Origin: an uncultured Lachnospiraceae bacterium | GTDB taxonomy: Bacteria > Bacillota > Clostridia > Lachnospirales > Lachnospiraceae | Length of the DNA: 64,000 nucleotides | Direction of reading: 5' to 3' | Assembly: GCA_910578715.1 (NCBI GenBank) | Contig: CAJTRL010000007.1 | Span: 18,899 to 82,898, forward strand | Shown: positions 1 through 7,701 of the stretch, piece by piece | Layout: every line of letters starts with the position of its first letter | How positions within the stretch are numbered: the first letter of the stretch is position 1 | The notes under the pieces: model-generated | The model's database searches: none | Told to the model about the DNA's origin: nothing | What the model saw: only the letters and a program-made list of their open reading frames with translations | Made by a program: the position numbers and the translations under genes

Positions 1-540
1 TTGCTTTAGTTTTTCGGGAATCGAGGAAGATTCTCCGTTTTCCGGCAGATTTTCATCGAAGCACAGGGTAATCAGGTCGGTCAGATAGCGGTTAGCATGC
101 AGTTCCATCAGAGAAGATTTCGTGGAATGAATCTGATATAAATGCTGCAAAATATCTGTAAAGGCAATTGTATTCTGCGGACGGAACAGAAAAGAACAGG
201 ATTGTCTCAGAAAACTGGTATAGAAATAAGACGCTTCTTTTCCGTAAAAATGCACCCACATCAGGCTCCATGGGTCTGTGGCGCTGCTTTCATGGGAATA
301 GGGTTTCGTGCAGTCCAGCCACACGCAGTCCCCGGTCGTAATGTCAAAACGGCTGTCATCATAGGAGACATATCCACAGCCTTTCAATACAATAAAAAAA
401 AGATAAGAATTTAAATTCTGCCTCTGGCTGATATGGGGCTCCAGACTTTGCAGCGTGCCGACCTCCTGGACATAAAGATAGTGCCCTCTGGCATACGAGG
501 AAGGTGTTGCAATAATACGCTCGGAAGTAGATTTTGCCAT
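1..540 (-). CDS. AraC-family transcriptional regulator, N-terminal sensor part (truncated by window edge)
   Basis: Reading the minus strand from the ATG at 540 gives 180 open codons that run off the start of the window, so the C-terminal DNA-binding domain is not visible. The start is supported by an AAAGGAGGA ribosome site about 11 bases upstream. The visible part is a cupin-like sensor domain of the AraC family: it has the typical stretch DPWSLMWVHFYG near residue 90, followed by the helical linker that precedes the helix-turn-helix in such proteins. It is transcribed divergently from the gmd operon. A 21-bp-spaced direct repeat lies next to the gmd promoter, so it probably controls that operon, itself or both. 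The family is clear; the ligand is unknown. Confidence 0.85.
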   Translation of the reverse strand, partial: MAKSTSERIIATPSSYARGHYLYVQEVGTLQSLEPHISQRQNLNSYLFFIVLKGCGYVSYDDSRFDITTGDCVWLDCTKPYSHESSATDPWSLMWVHFYGKEASYFYTSFLRQSCSFLFRPQNTIAFTDILQHLYQIHSTKSSLMELHANRYLTDLITLCFDENLPENGESSSIPEKLKQ

Positions 541-599
541 AGATGGTCTATTCCTCCTTTTCACAGAAACCATACCGCTTTTTTATCGGACAATGAATA

Positions 600-631
600 G
601 CAATATTTTACCATTATGCGGCAATATTTTA
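600..631 (+). promoter_or_regulatory. Direct-repeat operator, probable AraC-type binding site
   Basis: The 11-mer GCAATATTTTA occurs at 600-610 and again, unchanged, at 621-631. The start-to-start distance is 21 bp, two helical turns. The second copy ends two bases before the -35 hexamer of the promoter at 634-662. This geometry (direct half-sites 21 bp apart abutting the -35) is the known activating arrangement for AraC-family proteins, and an AraC-type gene diverges from here. Confidence 0.6.
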
Positions 632-633
632 GG

Positions 634-662
634 TTGATACTTATATTATACAATAGTATACT
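634..662 (+). promoter_or_regulatory. Sigma-A promoter of the gmd operon
   Basis: TTGATA at 634-639 and TATACT at 657-662 are separated by 17 bp, a near-consensus sigma-A promoter pointing towards gmd. Transcription would start near 669. That gives a leader of about 250 nt which contains the large stem-loop element at 690-828 before the gmd start codon. Confidence 0.75.
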
Positions 663-689
663 CCCATAGGGAAGAGCAAAATGTTACAC

Positions 690-828
690 CAAGCCATGCA
701 GAAATAATTATAAAACATATGCGCATGTGCTTGCACATCAAGCATATGTTTTATAATTATTTCTATAGGGCGCAGCCCTCATTCAACATTTGGAATCAAC
801 GATTCCAAATGTTGAATGGCATGGCTTG
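690..828 (+). repeat. Multi-stem structured element, copy A (leader of gmd)
   Basis: Four nested or adjacent inverted repeats are visible. The outer stem is CAAGCCATGC at 690-699 with GCATGGCTTG at 819-828. Inside lie a perfect 23-bp stem (700-722 with 742-764), whose tip is a further hairpin ATGTGC-TT-GCACAT, then AGGGC-GCA-GCCCT at 767-779, then a perfect 18-bp stem (780-797 with 801-818). A second copy with the same plan but different stem sequences lies at 5994-6157. Further GCATGGC copies and a weak hairpin (842-848 with 886-892) follow before gmd. It may be a structured RNA leader or a palindromic repeat element. Confidence 0.75.
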
Positions 829-918
829 TCAGAGGGAAGCATGGCTTGTCATATTCTATGGCATGGCATGTAGAGTGAAGCATGGCAAGCCACATACAAA
901 AAATAAAGGAGACACACT

Positions 919-2001
919 ATGCAGAAAAGAGCTTTAATCACAGGTATCACAGGCCAGGACGGTTCCTATCTGGCGGAATTTTTACTGGAAAAAGGATATG
1001 AGGTGCACGGCCTTGTCCGCCGGCACAGTGTTGCGAACACATCGAGAATCGACCATATTATAAAATCCGATTATAATAAAGTTAAATTTTTCTTACACTT
1101 TGCGGACACGACCGATTCCAGCAATCTGATGCGGCTGATTGCGGATATCCGTCCGACGGAGGTGTATAACCTGGCGGCGCAGTCCCATGTAGGCGTTTCC
1201 TTTGAAGTGCCGGAGTATACGGCAGAAGCAACGGGAGTCAGCACGCTGAAACTGCTGGAAGCGATTCGGGTCAACGGTGGTAACTGCAGATATTATCAGG
1301 CATCCACGTCGGAACTGTTCGGCGGGATTCCGGAGACGGCGCCCCAGAGCGAGACGACGCCTTTTTATCCTAAGAGTCCTTATGGCGCGGCGAAATTATA
1401 TTCATACTGGATTACGGTCAATTACAGAGAGTCCTATAATATGTTTACCTGTAACGGCATTCTGTTTAATCATGAGTCGCCCAGAAGAGGCGAAAATTTC
1501 GTGACAAGAAAGATTACGCTGGCGATTGCAAATATCGTTGCGGGCAGGAGGGAAAAGCTCTCTCTTGGAAATATGAATGCGAAGCGCGACTGGGGATTTG
1601 CGGGCGATTATGTAGAGGGCATGTGGTTAATGCTGCAGCAGGACAAGCCGGGAGATTATGTGCTTGCGACCAATGAGACGCATACGGTCAGAGAATTTGT
1701 TGAGGCGGCATTTGCCGAGCTGGATATTCGTATCAGATGGGAAGGAACCGGAGTAAATGAAAAAGGCTACGATGCGGAAAACGGCAGACTGCTTGTGGAT
1801 GTGAACCCGGAGTTTTATCGTCCGGCGGAAGTGGAATTTCTCTGGGGAAATTGTGAAAAGGCGGAACGGGAGCTGGGCTGGAAGAGAAAAATTGATTTCA
1901 AAGGTCTGGTTTCTATGATGATGGAAGCCGATTTAAAGGAAATTGCCGGAATGAGCTGCCAGGAATATAAAGCAAAAAAGCAGAAGAAGAACGGGAAATA
2001 A
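919..2001 (+). CDS. gmd: GDP-mannose 4,6-dehydratase
   Basis: Converts GDP-D-mannose to GDP-4-keto-6-deoxymannose in the cytoplasm, the first step towards GDP-L-fucose. The 360-residue protein has the usual family length. It starts with the Rossmann motif TGITGQDGSYLAE and the characteristic HGLVRRHS segment. It also carries the SPYGAAKLYSYW active-site stretch (Tyr and Lys of the short-chain dehydrogenase type) and the NHESPRRGENFVTRKIT signature. The start follows an AGGAG site. It is the first gene of an operon with a membrane protein, fcl and manC, which together supply and perhaps use fucose. Confidence 0.96.
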   Translation: MQKRALITGITGQDGSYLAEFLLEKGYEVHGLVRRHSVANTSRIDHIIKSDYNKVKFFLHFADTTDSSNLMRLIADIRPTEVYNLAAQSHVGVSFEVPEYTAEATGVSTLKLLEAIRVNGGNCRYYQASTSELFGGIPETAPQSETTPFYPKSPYGAAKLYSYWITVNYRESYNMFTCNGILFNHESPRRGENFVTRKITLAIANIVAGRREKLSLGNMNAKRDWGFAGDYVEGMWLMLQQDKPGDYVLATNETHTVREFVEAAFAELDIRIRWEGTGVNEKGYDAENGRLLVDVNPEFYRPAEVEFLWGNCEKAERELGWKRKIDFKGLVSMMMEADLKEIAGMSCQEYKAKKQKKNGK

Positions 2002-2037
2002 AAGATGCACTGATTTGCCGGGAAAGGCACGGTTGTT

Positions 2038-3828
2038 ATGCTGTCTGTAATATTAATATGGATTTATATGATAATCACATCTTTTTTACTCGGATATGGG
2101 ATTCTGACGGGACTTTCCCATTTCGGTTCTTACCGGGTGAAAAAATGGGACAGTTATGTGTTCTGCGGCCTGGCGGCGGCGACCGTGTACGCGCAGTTTT
2201 TCAGCATTTTTGCGCCGGTCGGCCTGGCGGCAAATCTGCTGCTTTTGGCAGTCTGCCTGGCGGTGGCTTTTTTTGGCCGAAAAGGATTGCGGGCGTATTT
2301 TGGACAGCTTTGCGGGAAGTGGAGAAATATTTTTTCAAAAGGAGCAGCCTGGCTCCTGTTGGCATCGGTTTTGCTTTTTCTACTGTATGCTTACGGGACT
2401 TCGAGAGGGATTCTGCATTATGATACGGCGTTATATCATGCGCAGAGCATCCGCTGGATAGAAGAGTATGGTATTGTAAAAGGGCTCGGGAATCTGCATT
2501 GCAGACTCGCCTATAACAGCGCGTCTTTTGCGCTGTCCGCACTGTACAGTATGGCTTTTCTGGGCGGTCAGTCCTATCACTGCGCGGCGGGATTTTTGGC
2601 ATTCCTTCTTGCGCTTGTCTGTCTGGAAGCAGCAGAGGCGCTCGGGCGAAAGAGGCTGCGGCCTTCCGATTTCGCGAGGGTTGCCTGTATTTATTATCTG
2701 CTCATCATATTCGATGAAATGATATCCCCGGCATCGGATTATTTTATGGTGCTGACGGCTTTTTATCTGGTCATCCGGTGGATGGACCTGATGGAGGAAA
2801 AAGAGAGGGCTGTTTTTCCTTATGCGATGCTGTGTGTGCTCGGCGTTTTTCTGATGACGATTAAACTGTCGGCGGCGTTCATTATTTTGCTTGCATGCGC
2901 GCCGGCATCCGTGCTGCTTGGGGAAAAGCGGTGGAAGGAAACGGCGGTCTACATCGGCCTCGGTCTGTTTGTGGCGGCGCCTTTTCTGATACGGAACGTG
3001 CTGTTGTCCGGCTGGCTTATTTATCCTTTTACGGGAATTGACCTGTTTCATACGGACTGGAAAATTCCGGCGGGAATTGCGGCGTATGACGCGAAAGAAA
3101 TACAGGTCTGGGGCAGAGGGTACAGCGATGTGATGAAATTCGATATGCCTGTGTGGGAATGGCTTCCCGCGTGGTTTAAAGGCTTAGGAGGCATGGACAG
3201 GATTTTCGTCCTGGCAGCGATGTTATCTGTCTGCGCGTTTCTGGTCCGGCTGGTCTGGTGGTTTGTCCGGAAAGATAAAATAGCGGAAAAAACATATAAA
3301 AAGGAAAAAACCGAGCGCATTTTTCTGGAGGGCGTGATTTCGCTCTGCTTCCTGTTCTGGCTGTTTACTTCGCCGCTGATTCGTTACGGCTGTGTTTATG
3401 TTTATCTGGCGACGGCCGTTGTATGGGGCGATATATGCACGGAATTTTTTGCGGGAGCCGGAACGGGGGAAGAGATTTCAGGGAAAAAATACGGTAAGGG
3501 TTCCTTTCATGACGCTGCCGGACTGTCAGGAATGCAGTACAGGCGGCGGCTGGAAAAAGCGTGTATGCTTCTGATTGCGCTTTTCCTGTTATATAAGGCG
3601 GCCGCTTTCGGAAAGGAGCTCGTTACATCTTATGTGGACGATTACTGGCTGTGTCAGAAAGATTACGATAATTACGAAACGAGAAGTTATGAAATAGAGG
3701 GAATACGTTTTTACTGTCCGGTCGAAGGGGACCGGGTGGGATATGAAAGTTTTCCGTCATCGCCGGCCGAGGCGCGGATTCGTCTGCGCGGAGACGATAT
3801 CGAAGACGGTTTTCAATATGCAGAATAA
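2038..3828 (+). CDS. Large multi-pass membrane protein, GT-C-like (LIC_10190-like)
   Basis: A 596-residue protein with about a dozen hydrophobic segments. A conserved-looking loop after the first few helices contains DTALYHAQSIRW and then GLGNLHCRLAYNS. An acidic residue in the first outer loop followed by a histidine is typical of GT-C glycosyltransferases and related lipid-linked sugar enzymes. The sequence resembles the family known as LIC_10190 membrane proteins, whose reaction is not established. It sits between gmd and fcl, so a role in transferring or assembling a fucose-containing unit at the membrane is plausible. The C-terminal tail of about 60 residues after the last helix is soluble. 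Confidence 0.7.
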   Translation: MLSVILIWIYMIITSFLLGYGILTGLSHFGSYRVKKWDSYVFCGLAAATVYAQFFSIFAPVGLAANLLLLAVCLAVAFFGRKGLRAYFGQLCGKWRNIFSKGAAWLLLASVLLFLLYAYGTSRGILHYDTALYHAQSIRWIEEYGIVKGLGNLHCRLAYNSASFALSALYSMAFLGGQSYHCAAGFLAFLLALVCLEAAEALGRKRLRPSDFARVACIYYLLIIFDEMISPASDYFMVLTAFYLVIRWMDLMEEKERAVFPYAMLCVLGVFLMTIKLSAAFIILLACAPASVLLGEKRWKETAVYIGLGLFVAAPFLIRNVLLSGWLIYPFTGIDLFHTDWKIPAGIAAYDAKEIQVWGRGYSDVMKFDMPVWEWLPAWFKGLGGMDRIFVLAAMLSVCAFLVRLVWWFVRKDKIAEKTYKKEKTERIFLEGVISLCFLFWLFTSPLIRYGCVYVYLATAVVWGDICTEFFAGAGTGEEISGKKYGKGSFHDAAGLSGMQYRRRLEKACMLLIALFLLYKAAAFGKELVTSYVDDYWLCQKDYDNYETRSYEIEGIRFYCPVEGDRVGYESFPSSPAEARIRLRGDDIEDGFQYAE

Positions 3829-3850
3829 GAACAGAAAGAAGGAAAAGAAA

Positions 3851-4792
3851 TTGGAAAAAACGGATAAAATTTATGTGGCGGGACACAGAGGGCTGGTCGG
3901 GAGCGCTATCGTCAGGAATTTGAAAGAAAAAGGCTATGAGAATGTTATCGGAAGGACGCACAAGGAGCTGGATTTGACGAATCAGGCCCAGGTTACCGCA
4001 TTTTTTGAGGAGGAAAAACCTGACGTGGTGGTTCTTGCCGCGGCAAAGGTGGGAGGCATCAATGCCAATAACACGACGCCGGCGGATTTTGCCTATGAGA
4101 ATATGCAGATTCAGTGCAACGTCATCAAGTGTTGCCATGATTTTCATGTAAAAAAACTGCTGTTTCTCGGAAGCACCTGTATTTATCCGAGAATGGCGCC
4201 GCAGCCGATACCGGAAGACGCGCTTTTGACCGGGCCGCTGGAAGAGACGAACGAAGCCTATGCGATAGCCAAGATTGCGGGGCTTGAGATGTGCAAGTTT
4301 TTTAAACGGCAGTACGGAGACGATTTTATCAGTTGTATGCCTACAAATCTCTATGGAGCATATGATAACTATGACCTGGAAGGCTCCCATGTTATGCCCG
4401 CAATGATTCGCAAATTTCATGAAGCGAAAGTAAACGGGGAAAAAACGGTGGAGCTCTGGGGAACCGGAACGCCTCTGAGAGAATTTCTCTATGTGGACGA
4501 TATGGCGGATGCCTGCGTTTTCCTATTGGAGCATTACAGCGGCGAAAGCCATGTGAATATCGGGACCGGTAAAGAGATTACCATCCGGGAGCTGGCGGAA
4601 CTGGTGCAAAAAACCGTTGGATTCGAGGGCGAAATCGTCTGGAACAAGGACATGCCTGACGGAACGCCGCGCAAACTGACGGATGTTACAAAACTGCACG
4701 AACTGGGATGGACTCATAAGGTAGAGCTGGAGGAAGGCATACGGAAGGCCTATGACTGGTTCCGGGAAAATGTTGACAGTGCAAGGATGTAG
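3851..4792 (+). CDS. fcl: GDP-L-fucose synthase (epimerase/reductase)
   Basis: Epimerises and reduces GDP-4-keto-6-deoxymannose to GDP-L-fucose using NADPH, directly after Gmd. The start used is TTG at 3851: it lies 7 bases after an AGAAGGA ribosome site and gives the expected N-terminus MEKTDKIYVAGHRGLVGSAI. An in-frame ATG at 3818 would add 11 lysine-rich residues and overlap the end of the upstream gene. The protein (313 residues) shows the VAGHRGLVGSA nucleotide-binding loop, the FLGSTCIYPRMAPQPIPE stretch, the EAYAIAKIAG active-site motif and NLYGAYDNY, all diagnostic for Fcl/WcaG. Confidence 0.94.
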   Translation: MEKTDKIYVAGHRGLVGSAIVRNLKEKGYENVIGRTHKELDLTNQAQVTAFFEEEKPDVVVLAAAKVGGINANNTTPADFAYENMQIQCNVIKCCHDFHVKKLLFLGSTCIYPRMAPQPIPEDALLTGPLEETNEAYAIAKIAGLEMCKFFKRQYGDDFISCMPTNLYGAYDNYDLEGSHVMPAMIRKFHEAKVNGEKTVELWGTGTPLREFLYVDDMADACVFLLEHYSGESHVNIGTGKEITIRELAELVQKTVGFEGEIVWNKDMPDGTPRKLTDVTKLHELGWTHKVELEEGIRKAYDWFRENVDSARM

Positions 4793-4879
4793 TGGAAATG
4801 AAGATTTTCTGGAAGAATGTCTCTGACGAGCCATTCTTCTGCGATTATTTCAGACGATGGGAAAAGTACAGGATGAAAT

Positions 4880-4895
4880 GTCTGCTGAAGCGGAC
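4880..4895 (+). repeat. Small pre-start hairpin (GTCTGC-TGAA-GCGGAC)
   Basis: GTCTGC and GCGGAC flank a TGAA loop, ending 14 bases before the manC start. It belongs to a family of near-identical hairpins placed just before start codons in this window (15205, 19731, 50905, 52117, 55481). Confidence 0.5.
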
Positions 4896-4909
4896 GGACG
4901 GGAGCAATG

Positions 4910-5986
4910 ATGAATATAAAAACCTACGGCGTGATTCTGGCGGGAGGAGGCGGAACCCGTTTCTGGCCGTTGAGCAGAAAAGAACTGCCCAAGCAATTGT
5001 TGAACCTGACGGGAAAAGACCTGATGGTAAACGAAACCATTGACAGGCTGGAAGGAAATGTAGCGAAAGAGAACATCTTTGTGGTGACGAACTGCACACA
5101 GGTGGAATTGATGTTAGAGGCGACGGCGGGGAGAGTGCTGGGCGACCATGTGCTGGCTGAGCCGGCGGCGAGAAACACGGCGGCCTGTATCGGTTATGCA
5201 GCCATGGAGATTCTTCGTAAATATGGTGACGGTGTCATGTGCGTGCTGCCCTCCGACCACTATATCAAAAGAGTAGATGTATATCGGAAGGTGGTCGCAG
5301 AAGCGGTCCGCACAGCCGGAGAAACGGATGCGCTTGTTACGATTGGGATTCAGCCGACTTATCCTTCGACCGGGTATGGTTATATCTGTCATGAAGAAAA
5401 GAAGAAAGATAACGGGGCTTACACGGTCCGGCGTTTTGTGGAAAAACCGAATCTGGAAAAGGCGAAAGAATATCTTTTGTCCGGAGACTATTTATGGAAC
5501 AGCGGCATGTTTTTCTGGAAGGCGTCCGTTATCATGCGGTGTTTTGAAGAATTTCTGCCGGAGGTTTATACCTGCCTGCAAAGGATAGGAGAAGCGATGG
5601 GAACGGACGCGGAGCAGAATGTCATCGAAGAAGTATATCCGCAAATACCCAAAATTTCCATCGATTACGGCATTATGGAGCGGGCGGAAAAAGTGCTTGT
5701 GCTGGAAGGTGATTTTGGCTGGAGCGACGTGGGGAGCTGGGATGCACTGGAAGCGCTGTATGAAAAGGACGAATATGGCAATATCACTTATGGGGAACAG
5801 GTTCATATCGATACTCATGACTGTATTGTTTATGCGAAAAATAAACTGGTGACGACCATCGGGCTGGACAATGTTATCGTGGTGGAGACAGAGGACGCAG
5901 TCCTTGTCTGCGACAAGAACCGGGCTCAGGAAGTGAAAAAAATTGTAGAGGCCTTAGCGGACTGCGATAAACGCCAATACTTGTAA
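4910..5986 (+). CDS. manC: Mannose-1-phosphate guanylyltransferase
   Basis: Makes GDP-mannose from GTP and mannose-1-phosphate, the substrate of Gmd. The protein (358 residues from this ATG) has the nucleotidyltransferase motif GGGGTRFWPLSRKELPKQ near the N-terminus, the VLPSDHYI metal and nucleotide site, RFVEKPN, and WNSGMFFWKA. It lacks the C-terminal phosphomannose isomerase domain found in long bifunctional ManC proteins. The start at 4910 is preferred over the ATG at 4907 because of spacing to GGGAG. It closes the GDP-fucose operon; no phosphomannomutase gene is present in the window. Confidence 0.93.
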   Translation: MNIKTYGVILAGGGGTRFWPLSRKELPKQLLNLTGKDLMVNETIDRLEGNVAKENIFVVTNCTQVELMLEATAGRVLGDHVLAEPAARNTAACIGYAAMEILRKYGDGVMCVLPSDHYIKRVDVYRKVVAEAVRTAGETDALVTIGIQPTYPSTGYGYICHEEKKKDNGAYTVRRFVEKPNLEKAKEYLLSGDYLWNSGMFFWKASVIMRCFEEFLPEVYTCLQRIGEAMGTDAEQNVIEEVYPQIPKISIDYGIMERAEKVLVLEGDFGWSDVGSWDALEALYEKDEYGNITYGEQVHIDTHDCIVYAKNKLVTTIGLDNVIVVETEDAVLVCDKNRAQEVKKIVEALADCDKRQYL

Positions 5987-5993
5987 CACTTGA

Positions 5994-6157
5994 GCCATGC
6001 AAAATGAAATATGCACAATACCGTTGAGAGCTTGCTCTCATAAGGCATTTTGCATATTTCATTTTATAGGGCGAATGCCCGACATGAATAAGTCGCCGGC
6101 CAATATATGGAATAACAGATTACAGCGTACAATCCGGTGACTTATGAATGGCATGGC
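5994..6157 (+). repeat. Multi-stem structured element, copy B (after manC)
   Basis: This has the same plan as the element at 690-828. The outer arms are GCCATGC (5994-6000) and GCATGGC (6151-6157). A perfect 15-bp stem (6001-6015 with 6051-6065) has a tip hairpin TGAGAGC-TT-GCTCTCA. Then come the conserved TATAGGGCG, a GGGC-GAAT-GCCC hairpin (6069-6080), and a long stem built from ATAAGTC/GACTTAT plus CCGG/CCGG (6088-6099 with 6134-6145). The stem sequences differ from copy A while pairing is kept. It begins 8 bases after the manC stop. Confidence 0.7.
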
Positions 6158-6198
6158 GAAACTGCTGCGCAGATTGCCTTCGGGCGATAAATAACAGC

Positions 6199-6227
6199 TT
6201 ACAATTTTTACCAGATTGTGATATGCT
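6199..6227 (+). promoter_or_regulatory. Possible sigma-A promoter for the Spo0A_C gene
   Basis: TTACAA at 6199-6204 and TATGCT at 6222-6227 are 17 bp apart, ending 33 bases before the start codon at 6261. Both hexamers deviate from consensus, so this is tentative. Confidence 0.4.
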
Positions 6228-6260
6228 TTTCCAAAATGTACGGTAAAGGGGAATGATATA

Positions 6261-6638
6261 ATGGAGAGCAATACGATGGTAAGGCCGGAGACGGAACGGG
6301 TCATCTCCGGGTTAATGTTAGAGCTTGGCATACCGGCGCACCTGAAAGGTTATCAATATCTGCGCATGGCAATCAGTATGTGCGTGGAAGATATGGAGCT
6401 GATTGGGAGCGTAACGAAACTGCTGTACCCGGATTTGGCGAGACAGTATCTGACGACAGACCAGAAAATAGAGCGGGCGATTCGGAATGCAATCGAAGTT
6501 TCCTGGGAACGGGGTAACGGAGAATTGTTCCAGAAGCTGTTCGGTTACAGTAACAGCACCGAGCATAACAGACCTACGAACAGCGAATACATCGCTTCGG
6601 TAGCGGATTATGTGCGGCTGGAACAGGGATTTGTCTGA
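6261..6638 (+). CDS. Free-standing Spo0A C-terminal DNA-binding domain protein
   Basis: The 125-residue protein corresponds to the sigma-A-contacting, 0A-box-binding half of the sporulation regulator Spo0A without the receiver domain. Diagnostic stretches are TTDQKIERAIRNAIEVSWER (recognition helix region) and RPTNSEYIASVADYVRLEQ near the C-terminus. The start follows AAAGGGG at 10 bases. It is expressed alone: stem-loop element B lies upstream and a strong terminator lies directly downstream. Without a phosphorylation domain it should bind DNA constitutively, or compete with Spo0A, next to a surface-polymer locus. Its targets are unknown. Confidence 0.88.
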   Translation: MESNTMVRPETERVISGLMLELGIPAHLKGYQYLRMAISMCVEDMELIGSVTKLLYPDLARQYLTTDQKIERAIRNAIEVSWERGNGELFQKLFGYSNSTEHNRPTNSEYIASVADYVRLEQGFV

Positions 6639-6644
6639 ATATTC

Positions 6645-6676
6645 AAGGAAGGGATTTTGATGCCCTTCCTTTTTTT
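6645..6676 (+). terminator. Rho-independent terminator after the Spo0A_C gene
   Basis: AAGGAAGGG at 6645-6653 pairs perfectly with CCCTTCCTT at 6663-6671 around a 9-base loop and runs into a stretch of T residues ending at 6676. Confidence 0.9.
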
Positions 6677-6695
6677 ATGCGGATATGCTATACTG

Positions 6696-6725
6696 TTGAC
6701 ATAAAATTAGAAAACAGAGTAAAAT
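6696..6725 (+). promoter_or_regulatory. Sigma-A promoter of the polymer locus
   Basis: A consensus TTGACA at 6696-6701 and TAAAAT at 6720-6725 are separated by 18 bp, directly after the terminator and before the first glycosyltransferase. It is the only clear promoter for the string of tightly spaced genes up to 19195. Confidence 0.7.
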
Positions 6726-6771
6726 TGCGGTAGGTATGGCCGCATCGGTAAGGAAGAGCGGAGAATGGGAA

Positions 6772-7701
6772 ATGAGCTTATTGAGTATTATCGTTCCTTG
6801 TTATAATGAAGAGGAAAACATTGCAGATTTTTATCAGGAAGTATTGAAAAACAGTTCCTTTTTTGAAGAAAAACAGCTGGAGCTGGAATTTCTATATATT
6901 GATGACGGCTCAAAAGACGGAACCGCGGCGGAAGTCAAGAAACTGCGGGCGGAAGATGAGCGGGTGCATCTTTTGTCCTTTTCCAGAAATTTTGGAAAAG
7001 AAGCGGCAATCTATGCCGGACTGCAGAAGGCAAAAGGGGATTACGCCGTTTTGATGGATGCGGATTTGCAGGACCCGCCGGCGCTTTTGCCGGAGATGTA
7101 TTCTTACATTGAACAGGGATATGATTCCGTGGCAACCAGGCGGGTCACGAGAAAAGGGGAGCCGGTCATCCGCTCCTTTTTCGCAAGGCTTTTTTACCGT
7201 CTGATGAACAGGATTTCAAGAACCGAGATTGTGGACGGGGCGCGGGATTACCGTCTGATGACGAGACAGGTAGTGGACGCGATTCTGGCAATGACAGAAT
7301 ATAACCGATTTACAAAAGGCATCTTTGGATGGGTAGGTTTTGAGACAAAATGGCTTGAATATGAAAATGTGGAGCGGAAAAAGGGAGAAACAAAATGGTC
7401 GTTCTGGAAGTTATTCCTATATTCTATCGACGGCATTACCGCTTTTTCCACGGCCCCGCTGGCCGTGGCGTCGATAATGGGCGTTCTTTTCTGCTTTGTG
7501 GCATTTCTGCTGATTGTTGTGACCATCGTGCGCAAGCTGCTGTTTGGCGACCCGACTTCCGGCTGGCCGTCACTGGTCTGCATTATTTCGCTTATCAGCG
7601 GCGTGCAGCTGTTTTGTCTCGGCATTGTGGGGCAATACTTATCTAAAACCTATATGGAAGTAAAAAGAAGACCAATTTACCTGATAAAAGAGGATATCTG
7701 A
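6772..7701 (+). CDS. GT2 polyprenyl-phosphate glycosyltransferase (DPM1/GtrB-like)
   Basis: The 309-residue protein has an N-terminal GT-A domain (SIIVPCYNEEENI, then DDGSKDGT and the DADLQDPP metal-binding motif) and two C-terminal membrane helices. This layout is typical of enzymes that load a single sugar onto undecaprenyl phosphate. The start at 6772 is chosen for its GGAG site; upstream in-frame codons lack one. It is the first gene of the polymer locus and overlaps the next gene by one base. The sugar cannot be read from sequence. Confidence 0.88.
   Translation: MSLLSIIVPCYNEEENIADFYQEVLKNSSFFEEKQLELEFLYIDDGSKDGTAAEVKKLRAEDERVHLLSFSRNFGKEAAIYAGLQKAKGDYAVLMDADLQDPPALLPEMYSYIEQGYDSVATRRVTRKGEPVIRSFFARLFYRLMNRISRTEIVDGARDYRLMTRQVVDAILAMTEYNRFTKGIFGWVGFETKWLEYENVERKKGETKWSFWKLFLYSIDGITAFSTAPLAVASIMGVLFCFVAFLLIVVTIVRKLLFGDPTSGWPSLVCIISLISGVQLFCLGIVGQYLSKTYMEVKRRPIYLIKEDI

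Noticed and set aside
142..414. Plus-strand frame of 90 codons inside the AraC-type gene
   Set aside because: The minus strand encodes a continuous regulator domain with a start and ribosome site; the plus frame has neither.
690..828. Simple transcription terminator or attenuator
   Set aside because: The stems are long and strong but none is followed by a run of T residues, and the same plan is conserved at a second site; a plain intrinsic terminator does not explain it.
2201..3051. Long antisense frames opposite the first membrane protein gene
   Set aside because: They lie fully within a clear coding gene, have no ribosome sites, and give arginine- and histidine-rich sequence typical of shadows of a GC-rich third codon position.
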